Under the pieces are notes generated by a model that made no database searches, was not told where the DNA came from, and saw only the letters and a list, made by a program, of their open reading frames with translations. From Phycisphaerales bacterium (GTDB lineage: Bacteria > Planctomycetota > Phycisphaerae > UBA1845 > Fen-1342), in contig JALHJL010000078.1 of assembly GCA_022839625.1 (NCBI GenBank), positions 1-14,651 of the forward strand: 14,651 nt of DNA, written 5' to 3'. Of this stretch, positions 7,206-14,278 are shown in pieces (within the stretch, counting starts at the first letter, position 1; each line of letters opens with the position of its first letter). The translations under genes were made by a program, and so were the position numbers.

Positions 7206-7226
7206 CCGCCGTTTCCTGCCCGGCGG
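7206..7226. terminator. weak hairpin between convergent genes
   Basis: CCGCCG (7206-7211) and CGGCGG (7221-7226) can pair around a nine-base loop in the 151-bp gap between the convergent permease genes. There is no run of T on either side, so it is a poor intrinsic terminator. The rest of the gap shows nothing else. Confidence 0.2.
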
Positions 7227-7293
7227 TGACGGCGGGAGCCGGCCCCTGAGATAGCCCGCGAATTCGTTAAGGAACGGCGCACGCCCGGCCGGC

Positions 7294-8553
7294 TCACGTC
7301 GTGCGCCGCCGCACCCACCGGCTGCGCAGCGCCCCGAGCACATCGCCGCTCTGGGCAATCGCGGCGGCGACGATGATGACGCCCTTGAGGATGTCCTGAA
7401 TCTCGCTGGACACGGCCTTGAGTTGCAGAATGTTCGTCAGGTAGCCGAAGATCATCACGCCCACCAGCGTGCCCAGGATGCTGCCGCGACCGCCCATCAG
7501 GCTCGTACCCCCGATCACAACGGCCGCGATGGCGTCCAACTCCTTGCCCTGCCCGGCGTCCGCCTTGCCCTGCGTGTACTGGGCACAATACAGAACAGCC
7601 GCCAGCCCCGCCAGCAGGCCGCTGACGGCGTAGGCGAAGACCTTCACCCGCTCCACCGGCACGCCCGCCAGACGAGCGGCCTCCTCGTTGCCGCCGACCG
7701 CATAGATGTAACGCCCGAGCGGCAGCTTCTTGAGCACAAACGCGGCCCACAACCAGGCCCCCAACAGGAACAGGCCGGGAACCGGGATCAGTTTCAGTTC
7801 GCGCACGCGCCCGCCGCGCAGCGCCTCGTGCCCCACCGTCAAGACGGTCGCGCCGAGCCGCTCGAAGGACGCCGGCGCGCCCGCGTGCTCCGCGTCGCCT
7901 GCGTAAATCGCGTGAATCTGGCCGCCGTGACCGGCGACGAACTTCGCCAACCCAACGGCCGAGACCATCATCGCGAGCGTAACGATGAAGGGCTGCAAGC
8001 TGGTACCGGCGATGATGACGCCACTCAACAACCCCATCATGCCGCCCACAAGCGGCACCACCAGCAACACGAAGGAGGTTCCCGCACCGGCCTGTGCCGA
8101 CCGCGACATCAGGAGCGCTCCGCCGGCGAGCACGGCGACGAACGCCACCGGGCCGACCAGCTTCCGCGCCCGGCCGTGCACCCAGCGGCGGGTTGCAGCG
8201 CGGACCACCAGCGCGCCGAACAGCCCGATCGCCGGCAGTGCGATCCAGTGCGCCCGTCCGAACCCGCCGGAGCTTTCCGCACCGGCTCCGTGCATCAGCA
8301 ACATCGCGCACACCACCGTACACAGCGACATCACGCTGCCGACGGACAAATCGATGCCGGCGGTCAAAATCACGATGGTCATGCCGACCGCCAGAATCCC
8401 GTTGATCGAGACCTGGCCCAGCACGTCGCGCTGGTTCGCAATCGTGAGGAATTGAGGGTGCAGCACCGCGCCGGCGACGAAGAGTGCCGCCAGCCCCGCG
8501 AACAGGGTGCCGTGCCGAGCTGCCCCGCGAAATCTCGCCGCGCCGCCTGCCAT
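7294..8553 (-). CDS. RbsC-type sugar ABC transporter permease, apparently orphan
   Basis: Inner-membrane permease of the carbohydrate uptake (CUT2, BPD_transp_2) family; 419 residues against about 320 for E. coli RbsC. Family hallmarks: NGILAVGMTIVILTAGIDLS (51-70), the coupling segment YAVGGNEEAARLAGVPVERV, and AAVVIGGTSLMGGRGSILGT followed by the last membrane helices. Extra length lies in a hydrophobic block after helix three (about 90-150) and in a periplasmic loop (about 205-260). These systems need a binding protein and an RbsA-type double ATPase, but neither gene adjoins it here. The neighbours are a MacB permease (convergent) and a beta-helix protein (divergent). No clear ribosome binding site precedes the ATG, and the frame stays open a little upstream, so the start is uncertain. 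The sugar is unknown. Confidence 0.9.
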   Translation of the reverse strand: MAGGAARFRGAARHGTLFAGLAALFVAGAVLHPQFLTIANQRDVLGQVSINGILAVGMTIVILTAGIDLSVGSVMSLCTVVCAMLLMHGAGAESSGGFGRAHWIALPAIGLFGALVVRAATRRWVHGRARKLVGPVAFVAVLAGGALLMSRSAQAGAGTSFVLLVVPLVGGMMGLLSGVIIAGTSLQPFIVTLAMMVSAVGLAKFVAGHGGQIHAIYAGDAEHAGAPASFERLGATVLTVGHEALRGGRVRELKLIPVPGLFLLGAWLWAAFVLKKLPLGRYIYAVGGNEEAARLAGVPVERVKVFAYAVSGLLAGLAAVLYCAQYTQGKADAGQGKELDAIAAVVIGGTSLMGGRGSILGTLVGVMIFGYLTNILQLKAVSSEIQDILKGVIIVAAAIAQSGDVLGALRSRWVRRRTT

Positions 8554-8619
8554 TGCGCTGACGATGGTAGCCGAAATCGGTCGCGGCGCAGAGGGTCCGG
8601 CCCGTGATAGACCGCGCCC

Positions 8620-8657
8620 GGGCTGCAGCCCTGGTGCCGCTCCGGATGCGGTAGAAT
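8620..8657. promoter_or_regulatory. divergent control region: 12-bp palindrome and -10-like box
   Basis: GGGCTGCAGCCC (8620-8631) is a perfect palindrome between the divergent permease and beta-helix genes. TAGAAT (8652-8657) matches the -10 consensus at five of six positions and lies only six bases before the ATG at 8664, so transcription could start at or next to the start codon. There is no Shine-Dalgarno sequence. The palindrome covers the place where a -35 box would be, and no good -35 is visible, so the palindrome could be an activator or repressor site. Evidence is pattern only. Confidence 0.35.
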
Positions 8658-8663
8658 CCCGTT

Positions 8664-10034
8664 ATGAGCACCCTCGTTACCCCGAGTTCCGGCCTCGTGC
8701 TCCGCGAGAACACGCGCCTCCGACCCGGCGTGTACGTGCTCCCCGCGGGCCTGACGATCGCGGCGGACGGCGTGAGCCTGGATGGCGGCGGCGCGACCCT
8801 CGTCGGGGTCGGCCGCGAAGGCGCGGGAGTGACCGTCGACGGACACGCCGGCGTGACCATCCGCAATCTGCGAGTCTGCGAATACTATCACGGGCTCGTC
8901 GCCCGCAATTGCCGCGACATCCGGCTGGAGCTGAACCGGATCACCGCCACCGCAGAGGTCCCGGCGAACACGGCCTTCCTCGACATCTGGCGGCCGGCGG
9001 CCGATGCGTACGGCGGCGCGATCCTGCTCGACCGGGTCGAGGGCGGCGAGATCAATGATAATGACGTCCAGCACCAGATGAGCGGGCTGCTGCTCTATCG
9101 TTGCCGCCGGCTCAACGTTCGCCGCAACCATGCCGGCTACAACAGCGGCTTCGGCGTGTACCTGCACGACACGTCGAACAGCTTGTTCGAGGAGAACTGG
9201 GCGGACTTCTGTTGCCGGTACGAGCCGCGTGACGGGCCGCGGCCGGTCGCAGGCGCGGGCGCGAGCGGACACATGGGGGCCGACGCCGCTGGATTCGTCG
9301 TCGTGATGCGGTCGTGCCGCAACGTGTTTCGGAAGAACTCCGCGCGTCTCGGCGGCGACGGCTTCTTTCTGGCAGGCCGCACTCCGCGGGGCGAAGACGC
9401 CGGTTGCGATGACAACCTGTTCGAGCAAAACGACGGCTCGCTGAGCCCGAACATCGCCTTCGAGGCGACCTTCAGCCGCGGCAACGTCTTTCGCGGCAAT
9501 TGGGCCGACCGCTGCAACTACGGCCTCTGGCTCGGCTACTCAGCCCGCAATGTGCTCGAAGGAAACCGCATGCTGTTCAATCGGCAGGCGGGCGTGGCGG
9601 CCGAGCACGGCGTCGGCTTCACCGTCCGCGACAACGACTTCCAGGGCAACGGACACGGCATCCTGCTCTGGACCAGATACGTTCAGGAGTTCTACGACGC
9701 GCTGCCCGACCACCGCACCGTGCGCGACTGGCTCATCGAGCGGAACAAGTTCCTGCGCAATGGGACGGCGATCGGCATCTTCGCCGACCGCGACCACGGC
9801 ATCCGGCCCACGGCGCCCGAGGAGTCCGGGAACCCCGAGCTGCGGCCGCGTGACGTTGTGGTCCGCGCTAACGACATCCTGGACAACCGCGTTGGCATTC
9901 ACCTGGCCCGTGCGGACGGAACGATCATCGAGCAGAACACGATCCGCGGGAATGTCGAGGCGGACCTGCGGCGCGAGGATGACCGCGACACCCGACTTGG
10001 GCCGAACCTGGGCCTGCGCGGCGCGTATCTCTGA
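8664..10034 (+). CDS. right-handed parallel beta-helix repeat protein
   Basis: A 456-residue protein of the Beta_helix/NosD-like (PbH1 repeat) kind. Roughly 20-25-residue turns with the N-x-[FIV]-x-x-N ladder run from about residue 60 to 440, for example NVFRKNSARL, NLFEQNDGS, NVFRGNWAD, NVLEGNRMLF and FTVRDNDFQGNGHGILL. Such folds usually bind or cleave polysaccharides, but no catalytic set can be assigned from sequence alone. No N-terminal signal peptide or lipobox is seen, so it may be cytoplasmic or its start may be misplaced. The segment 335-390 (WTRYVQEFYDALPDHRTVRD onward) departs from the simple repeat and may be an active-site or cap insertion. It is divergent from a sugar permease, so a role in carbohydrate use is possible. 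Confidence 0.85.
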   Translation: MSTLVTPSSGLVLRENTRLRPGVYVLPAGLTIAADGVSLDGGGATLVGVGREGAGVTVDGHAGVTIRNLRVCEYYHGLVARNCRDIRLELNRITATAEVPANTAFLDIWRPAADAYGGAILLDRVEGGEINDNDVQHQMSGLLLYRCRRLNVRRNHAGYNSGFGVYLHDTSNSLFEENWADFCCRYEPRDGPRPVAGAGASGHMGADAAGFVVVMRSCRNVFRKNSARLGGDGFFLAGRTPRGEDAGCDDNLFEQNDGSLSPNIAFEATFSRGNVFRGNWADRCNYGLWLGYSARNVLEGNRMLFNRQAGVAAEHGVGFTVRDNDFQGNGHGILLWTRYVQEFYDALPDHRTVRDWLIERNKFLRNGTAIGIFADRDHGIRPTAPEESGNPELRPRDVVVRANDILDNRVGIHLARADGTIIEQNTIRGNVEADLRREDDRDTRLGPNLGLRGAYL

Positions 10035-10106
10035 CCACTCGCCGGGGAGACAAAACGCCCCCCCGCCCCCGACGCCAGGGCACCCTTCGCCGCGGGCGGC
10101 TGGCCC

Positions 10107-10129
10107 GTAGCAGCGGAACTCCGTGTCCG
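10107..10129 (+). repeat. degenerate copy of the GTAGC...CCGTGTCCG dispersed repeat
   Basis: GTAGCAGCGGAACTCCGTGT matches the minus-strand reading of 328-306 at 19 of 23 positions, but its hairpin arms are damaged. It lies in the convergent gap after the beta-helix gene. Confidence 0.5.
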
Positions 10130-10235
10130 TCGGGCATCGAATCCGAGTCACTGCGCCTATCGACCTTCGACGCACGACCGGCGGCTCTACGCTTCGCGCA
10201 CTCGTCGCCTCCGTCAGGCTCGGCAGAGCACTTGC

Positions 10236-10249
10236 GCCCCCGAAGGGGC
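10236..10249. terminator. hairpin with CGAA tetraloop in convergent gap
   Basis: GCCCC (10236-10240) pairs with GGGGC (10245-10249) around a CGAA loop. No T tract follows on either strand. It is one of three hairpins in the convergent gap 10035-10348, which otherwise holds no gene. Confidence 0.25.
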
Positions 10250-10273
10250 CAGCGCGCCTGGCACACAAGCCGC

Positions 10274-10302
10274 AGGGCCGCACGCCATCGGCGTACGGCC
10301 CT
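10274..10302. terminator. 13-position hairpin, candidate bidirectional terminator
   Basis: AGGGCCG-C-ACGCC (10274-10286) pairs with GGCGT-A-CGGCCCT (10290-10302) around an ATC loop, with a single C/A mismatch. It lies between two convergent genes and could stop transcription from either. Neither side carries a T run, so factor-independent termination is doubtful. Confidence 0.45.
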
Positions 10303-10327
10303 GATATGTGGTTCGCTTATGGGTAGT

Positions 10328-10345
10328 GCGGCGCGCGAGCGCCGC
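10328..10345 (-). terminator. perfect 7-bp hairpin just after the collagen-like gene stop
   Basis: GCGGCGC (10328-10334) and GCGCCGC (10339-10345) pair around GCGA. The stem begins three bases beyond the leftward TAA (10351-10349), the usual place for a terminator or a 3' mRNA-stabilising hairpin. There is no U tract. Confidence 0.4.
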
Positions 10346-10348
10346 GGT

Positions 10349-11458
10349 TTACTGGGCGTCTCCTTCGCACCAGCAACCCGGCAGATCGAGCGTCACGGCC
10401 GCACCCAGCGGCGGTGCCGCGCCGACCGCGGTCTCGAAGAACTCAATCCCGTACAGGCGCCAGTTGATTCCGTCGTCCGGGCAACCCGGGGCCACCCACT
10501 CCATCCCGAAACCGAGCATGTCCCCCGGCAAGAGGTCATTCGGCATAGCCAGACCGTCCGTCTGGTTCAGCGGCAGGTCGATCACCAGAAAGACTTTGAC
10601 CCACGCCCGGCCGTCTTCCTCGACCAGCGTCGGATTCTCGACGTACGGCACGTCGATCGTCAGGAACAGCTCCTCGGGACCGTAGTGCGTGATCGTTCCG
10701 CCGTCTCGCAACCGCAGCGTGACGAGCTTGAACACCTGGCACTCCGGCTTCGGACGGGACTGTAGCGACTGGTAGCGCGTATAGAAGAACATCCGCATCG
10801 TCACCGGGTTCCCCGGCTGGTACCGGTACGGAATGGCGACCTTCCAGCCGCGCGACTGGTGGAAGGTGGGCAGGCTGTTGATCGACAGGGCCTCCATGCC
10901 GTAGATCTCATCGATGAAGGTGTCGAAGTACTGGGGACCGGGCTCTCCCGGGGCGCCGTCCTTCCCGTCAGCACCGTCGCGCCCGTCCGCACCGTCCTGG
11001 CCGTCGACGCCATCGCGCCCATCCTCTCCATCCTGGCCGTCGGCGCCATCGGCCCCATCCTGGCCGTCAGCGCCGTCGGCCCCGTCCGCGCCCTTGGCGC
11101 CGTCCAGCCCATCGGCGCCGTCGGCCCCTGCCGGACCTTGAGGTCCGGCAGGACCCGCCGGTCCAGCGGGGCCCTGTGGTCCGGCGGGGCCCTCCGGTCC
11201 AGCCGGTCCCGCGGGACCCGGTGTGACCTGGGCCGCCTGGTCGTCATCGCCACCCGGCGTCAGGCCCGCCAGTTGTCGCAGGGTCGCGTCCGAGATCTCT
11301 TGTCCCAACGCAGCCAAGGCCGCCGTGAGCGCGCCGCCGATCAGCAGGTCGCGCGTACACGGGTTGGCCAGCACGGCGCCACAGCCTGCGACGAAGCCGG
11401 CGCCAACCGCCGCCAAGGCAAGACAAATTCCAGCACGTGTCAACCACTTGGTCCTCAT
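10349..11458 (-). CDS. collagen-like lipoprotein
   Basis: A 369-residue predicted lipoprotein. The start at 11458 is set by AAGGAGG nine bases upstream; a frame starting at 11509 would add 17 residues and has no such site. Residues 1-26 form a lipoprotein signal with FVAGC (Cys26). Residues 27-78 are a short hydrophobic and helical stalk. Residues 81-176 are 32 uninterrupted Gly-X-Y triplets. The first ten are all Gly-Pro-X, and 18 of the next 19 carry Asp in the third position (GAD, GQD, GRD). Residues 177-369 are a globular C-terminal domain with four cysteines, not recognised. Bacterial collagen-like proteins form surface trimers, with the globular part often a ligand-binding or trimerising head; that role is inferred here. 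It has its own candidate promoter at 11512-11540 and is not in an operon. Confidence 0.88.
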   Translation of the reverse strand: MRTKWLTRAGICLALAAVGAGFVAGCGAVLANPCTRDLLIGGALTAALAALGQEISDATLRQLAGLTPGGDDDQAAQVTPGPAGPAGPEGPAGPQGPAGPAGPAGPQGPAGADGADGLDGAKGADGADGADGQDGADGADGQDGEDGRDGVDGQDGADGRDGADGKDGAPGEPGPQYFDTFIDEIYGMEALSINSLPTFHQSRGWKVAIPYRYQPGNPVTMRMFFYTRYQSLQSRPKPECQVFKLVTLRLRDGGTITHYGPEELFLTIDVPYVENPTLVEEDGRAWVKVFLVIDLPLNQTDGLAMPNDLLPGDMLGFGMEWVAPGCPDDGINWRLYGIEFFETAVGAAPPLGAAVTLDLPGCWCEGDAQ

Positions 11459-11511
11459 GTACCTGTACCTCCTTGGTCTGCGAGGACATGCTCCGAACAA
11501 CATCCGCACCT

Positions 11512-11540
11512 ATCTTATCCTGGCCTGCCATCACAATCAA
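11512..11540 (-). promoter_or_regulatory. candidate sigma70-type promoter of the collagen-like gene
   Basis: On the minus strand TTGATT (11540-11535) and TAAGAT (11517-11512) are separated by exactly 17 bases; they match the -35 and -10 consensus at four of six positions each. The start codon is 53 bases beyond the -10 box, leaving room for a leader of about 45 bases with a strong AAGGAGG. Confidence 0.45.
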
Positions 11541-11705
11541 CAAATTGTCTTGCAGCGCGGCGGGGACGCATTCTCCCTTTGTGGCGGCCAGGAACGTCAC
11601 CTCCAACTCGGCCGATACAGTCCGCTAACGGTCCGCCGCCGAGCTAGTCCCCTTGTTCAGCGGACACCTGCGGACCTCACGGACTGCGCGTCCGGGCTGC
11701 GGCCG

Positions 11706-12647
11706 TCAGCCGAACCGCCACAAGCCGACCCCCTGTGCCTGACGCCACACCGCCTCAACCTCCCCGCTCGTCGGCCGGCGGTTGATCTCCTCGTAGCTTG
11801 CCCGGCTGACACGATGCGCCGGGCGATACTGCCCCATAATGTTGACGAATGTGTCCGCCGACACCTCACGCGCCAGCCACTCCAGGATCGCCCCACTCTC
11901 TTCGATCAGGCCCGGCATCACCAGGTGGCGCACCAGCAGCCCGCGGCAGGCCACTCCTTCCGGCGTGTGCTGGAGGTCCCCGACCTGCCGGTGCATTTCG
12001 GCAATAGCCGCCCGGGCCCGATCGCCGTAGTCGCGCGCCCCGAGGTAACGCTCGCCCGCTTCCGGCGACCAAAGCTTGAAGTCGGGCATGTAGATGTCCA
12101 CGACCCCCTCCAGCAGCCGAAGGGACTCCAGGGAGTCGTAGGCGCTCGTGTTGTAGACAATAGGCAGGCGCAGACCGCCGGCGACCGCGATTGCAAGCGC
12201 TTCCAGCACCTGCGGGACCACGTGCTCCGGCGTCACGAGATTGACGTTGTGGCACCCCTCGGCCTGGAGCGCAAGCATCATATCGGCGACGGCGTCCGGC
12301 GCGTACTCCCGCTCCATGCCAACCTGGCTGATGTCGAAGTTCTGACAGAAGACGCACCGCAGGTTGCAGCCCGAGAAGAAGATCGTCCCGCTGCCCCGCG
12401 ACCCGCGCAGGCAGTCCTCCTCGCCGAAATGCGGAAACGCGGAACTCACCCGAGCGTAGCGGGCGATCCGGCAGAAGCCGCTCTCCCCCGCCCCGCGGTT
12501 GGCACCGCACTCCCGCGGGCAGGCTCGACAGCGTTCGAGTGCCGCGACCGCCCGCCGCGCGCGGCCGCGCAGCAACTCGGCACCGTCGATGCGCAGGTAC
12601 GCCGGCTGGAACTCGGTCGTCACGAAGCGTTGCGCGCCAGGGGGCAT
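11706..12647 (-). CDS. PflX-like radical SAM protein (COG1313 type)
   Basis: A 313-residue radical S-adenosylmethionine enzyme related to pyruvate formate-lyase activating enzymes. The cluster-binding motif is Cys94-x3-Cys98-x2-Cys101 in SGCNLRCVFCQNFDIS. A second cysteine set precedes it, Cys40-x2-Cys43-x3-Cys47-x11-Cys59 (CRACPRECGANRGAGESGFC), typical of this subfamily. Other family-like segments are HNVNLVTPEHVVPQVLEAL, IVYNTSAYDSLESL, VDIYMPDFKLW, LLVRHLVMPG and NIMGQYRP. The family's substrate is not established. No glycyl radical enzyme or other obvious target lies beside it. The ATG at 12647 follows a modest AGGA about ten bases upstream. Length is normal for the family and nothing is missing. 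Confidence 0.9.
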   Translation of the reverse strand: MPPGAQRFVTTEFQPAYLRIDGAELLRGRARRAVAALERCRACPRECGANRGAGESGFCRIARYARVSSAFPHFGEEDCLRGSRGSGTIFFSGCNLRCVFCQNFDISQVGMEREYAPDAVADMMLALQAEGCHNVNLVTPEHVVPQVLEALAIAVAGGLRLPIVYNTSAYDSLESLRLLEGVVDIYMPDFKLWSPEAGERYLGARDYGDRARAAIAEMHRQVGDLQHTPEGVACRGLLVRHLVMPGLIEESGAILEWLAREVSADTFVNIMGQYRPAHRVSRASYEEINRRPTSGEVEAVWRQAQGVGLWRFG

Positions 12648-12674
12648 GGCCCGTCTTTCCTGCGTGCTTACGTC

Positions 12675-12680
12675 ATTATA
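12675..12680 (-). promoter_or_regulatory. perfect -10 box (TATAAT) before the radical SAM gene
   Basis: Read leftward, TATAAT occurs in the 63-bp gap between the upstream gene's stop (12711) and the ATG at 12647, leaving 27 bases to the start codon. In such GC-rich DNA a perfect TATAAT at this place is unlikely by chance. No good -35 box is visible at 16-18 bases, so an activator or extended recognition may be needed. Confidence 0.4.
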
Positions 12681-12710
12681 GTGCCCACGCCACCCTCTCT
12701 CGGCCCCACC

Positions 12711-14030
12711 TCAGACGCTGTCGCGCAGACGGCCACGAACCAGCATGACGCCGACCCCTCCGACCACGGCGCCCAACGCGATCAACCCCAACGCCTCGGC
12801 GTAGTTGGCGCCGGTGGGCGTGATGATGTCGCTCGTCAGCGTGCAAAGTGCAAAGGACGCCAGAAGCAGCGTTCCGATTGTCCGCCGACCGCACGGCGCG
12901 TGCCGCGCATCCGACAGGTAGGCCAGTAGGACGGCGTACGGCAGCACCATCGTTACGAAGTGTGCTTTCCAGGAAAGCCCTGAGAGCAGAAGCATGGCGA
13001 CAAGGACCAGGCTGATCTCCGCGGCAAACGCCACTGGCTGGGTGCGCGGCTGCAATCGCCCTCGACAAGCCCAGCCGACACCGCCCAGCACGCCGCCGGT
13101 GAGCAGCAGCCGGAGCGCGTCGCGAGCCGTCTGGGACAGCTCGAAGATAGCGAGGCGCGTGTCGGGGAGAATCGCGACGTGCGGCCCGAACAGCCGGTTG
13201 ATGATCCCGACCAGGGCCTGGTTGGTGTGCTCGGAACGCACCGCGCCGTGTGACAGGAAGCCGGCCACGACCGCGTCGTACCAGCCGCCCAGCAACTCCC
13301 AGTTGCTATGCCAGCCGAGTATCACGGCCGGCCAGACCACCAGGCAGTATAGCAGCCCCCCCGCCGCTCCCAGGCACGGCCGCCACCAGCCCTTGTAGGC
13401 AAAGTACACGAGCAAGAGAGCCGGCGTGAGCTTGATGCTGGCCGCGACGGCGATGACGAACCCGCCCGCCACGTGCCGGCCGCGGCCCACGAGCCAACAC
13501 CCTCCGAGCACGGCGCACAGGAGCAGCAAGTTGACGTTGCCCATCCCCAGGTCGTTGTCGATGAACCGCCAGGTCAGCACCAGGCTCCCGAGCGCGACGA
13601 TTGGCGGTACGTCCTCGCCCGGCCGGCTGCTCAGCCGCCACGCGAGCCGCAGGCTGACGACCAGCGCCGCCCACTTGACGACCTCAAACACGGCGGCCGC
13701 GACCGGCGTCGGCAGCTTGGTCAGCGGCCAGATCAACGTGAGGAAGAAAGGCGGGTAGATGTAGAACGGATGGCGGCGGTAGAAGTCCGCGTGACCGCCG
13801 GCCGCCAACTCGCGGGCATTGTCCAGCCAGCCGCGCAGGTCGGGGTTGTGGTGCCTCATGCGGTACTGGAACGCCCATTGATCGGCTGCGAACGGGATGA
13901 CCAGCACCAGGAGCAACCCTGCCAGAGCCCCGGCCGGGCTCCGCACGCGGAAGCCACAGTGTCCCCAGCCAAGACGTCGAAGCAGACCGGCTCCTTCGAC
14001 ACCTTCCGCGACTGGTGGTGTGCGTTCCAC
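12711..14030 (-). CDS. GT87-type (DUF2029) membrane glycosyltransferase
   Basis: A 439-residue polytopic membrane protein resembling the GT-C fold GT87 family, which transfers mannose or related sugars from polyprenyl phosphate on the outer face of the inner membrane. A hydrophobic helix at about 34-50 is followed by the lumenal loop RGWLDNARELAAGGHADFY, with acidic residues and then FYIYPPFFLTLIWPL. The YPP motif after a D-rich loop is characteristic. Later family-like segments are LGMGNVNLLLL, ASIKLTPALLLVYF and HTNQALVGI. About ten hydrophobic segments are visible. The GTG start at 14030 has AGGTG about eight bases upstream. It stands alone: 63 bases separate it from the radical SAM gene, which has its own -10 box. 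Acceptor unknown. Confidence 0.82.
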   Translation of the reverse strand: MERTPPVAEGVEGAGLLRRLGWGHCGFRVRSPAGALAGLLLVLVIPFAADQWAFQYRMRHHNPDLRGWLDNARELAAGGHADFYRRHPFYIYPPFFLTLIWPLTKLPTPVAAAVFEVVKWAALVVSLRLAWRLSSRPGEDVPPIVALGSLVLTWRFIDNDLGMGNVNLLLLCAVLGGCWLVGRGRHVAGGFVIAVAASIKLTPALLLVYFAYKGWWRPCLGAAGGLLYCLVVWPAVILGWHSNWELLGGWYDAVVAGFLSHGAVRSEHTNQALVGIINRLFGPHVAILPDTRLAIFELSQTARDALRLLLTGGVLGGVGWACRGRLQPRTQPVAFAAEISLVLVAMLLLSGLSWKAHFVTMVLPYAVLLAYLSDARHAPCGRRTIGTLLLASFALCTLTSDIITPTGANYAEALGLIALGAVVGGVGVMLVRGRLRDSV

Positions 14031-14101
14031 GATCGGGCACCTGGGATCGTACTATTCACGGAAGTCTGCCCGCCTGCAACCGCCGTCTCGGTCGGCAGCA
14101 T
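14031..14101. other. upstream region of the glycosyltransferase gene
   Basis: This should hold the leftward promoter of the glycosyltransferase gene. Only weak matches are seen (TACGAT near the start codon, with no well-spaced -35), so no promoter is called. Confidence 0.3.
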
Positions 14102-14270
14102 GGGCGTCCCGCCCGCAAGCTCTGCGGCTCCTCGCTTTTCTGGGTGGCGTGGGCGTCCCGCCCGCAAGCTCCGCGGCGTCCCGCTTTTCTGGGTGGTGTC
14201 GGCGTCTCGCCCGCAAGGTGTGCCGCTTCCCGCTCTTCTGGGTGGTCTGGGCATCCCGCTCGCAGTTAAT
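14102..14270 (+). repeat. 49-bp imperfect tandem repeat, about 3.4 copies
   Basis: Copies start at 14102, 14151, 14200 and 14249, exactly 49 bases apart; the last is truncated. Each begins with a GGGCG-TCC-CGCCC-like hairpin followed by GCAAGCTC and ends with CTTTTCTGGGTGG or a variant. Because 49 is not a multiple of three, the reading frame shifts at each copy. Protein-like strings across it (GRPARKL, ASRPQ, GVPPASS) are therefore the same DNA in three frames and should not be annotated as a gene. A related copy lies at 94-128. Confidence 0.85.
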
Positions 14271-14278
14271 TCCGGTGC

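Noticed and set aside
7143..7293. Strong bidirectional terminator
   Set aside because: Only a 6-bp hairpin without T runs is seen, so it is listed as a weak feature only.
10125..10160. tRNA-like T-loop (ATCGAATCC)
   Set aside because: No matching acceptor stem, anticodon arm or D-arm could be fitted around it.
10914..11141. Rightward Ser/Pro/Ala repeat protein
   Set aside because: It is the antisense of the Gly-X-Y tract; the repeat pattern is inherited from the collagen codons on the other strand.
12676..13068. 130-codon leftward frame overlapping the glycosyltransferase end
   Set aside because: Out-of-frame shadow on the same strand without start signal; the glycosyltransferase frame continues with normal membrane helices to its own stop at 12711.
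14102..14270. CRISPR array
   Set aside because: Repeats are directly adjacent with no unique spacers, vary between copies, and no cas gene is near.
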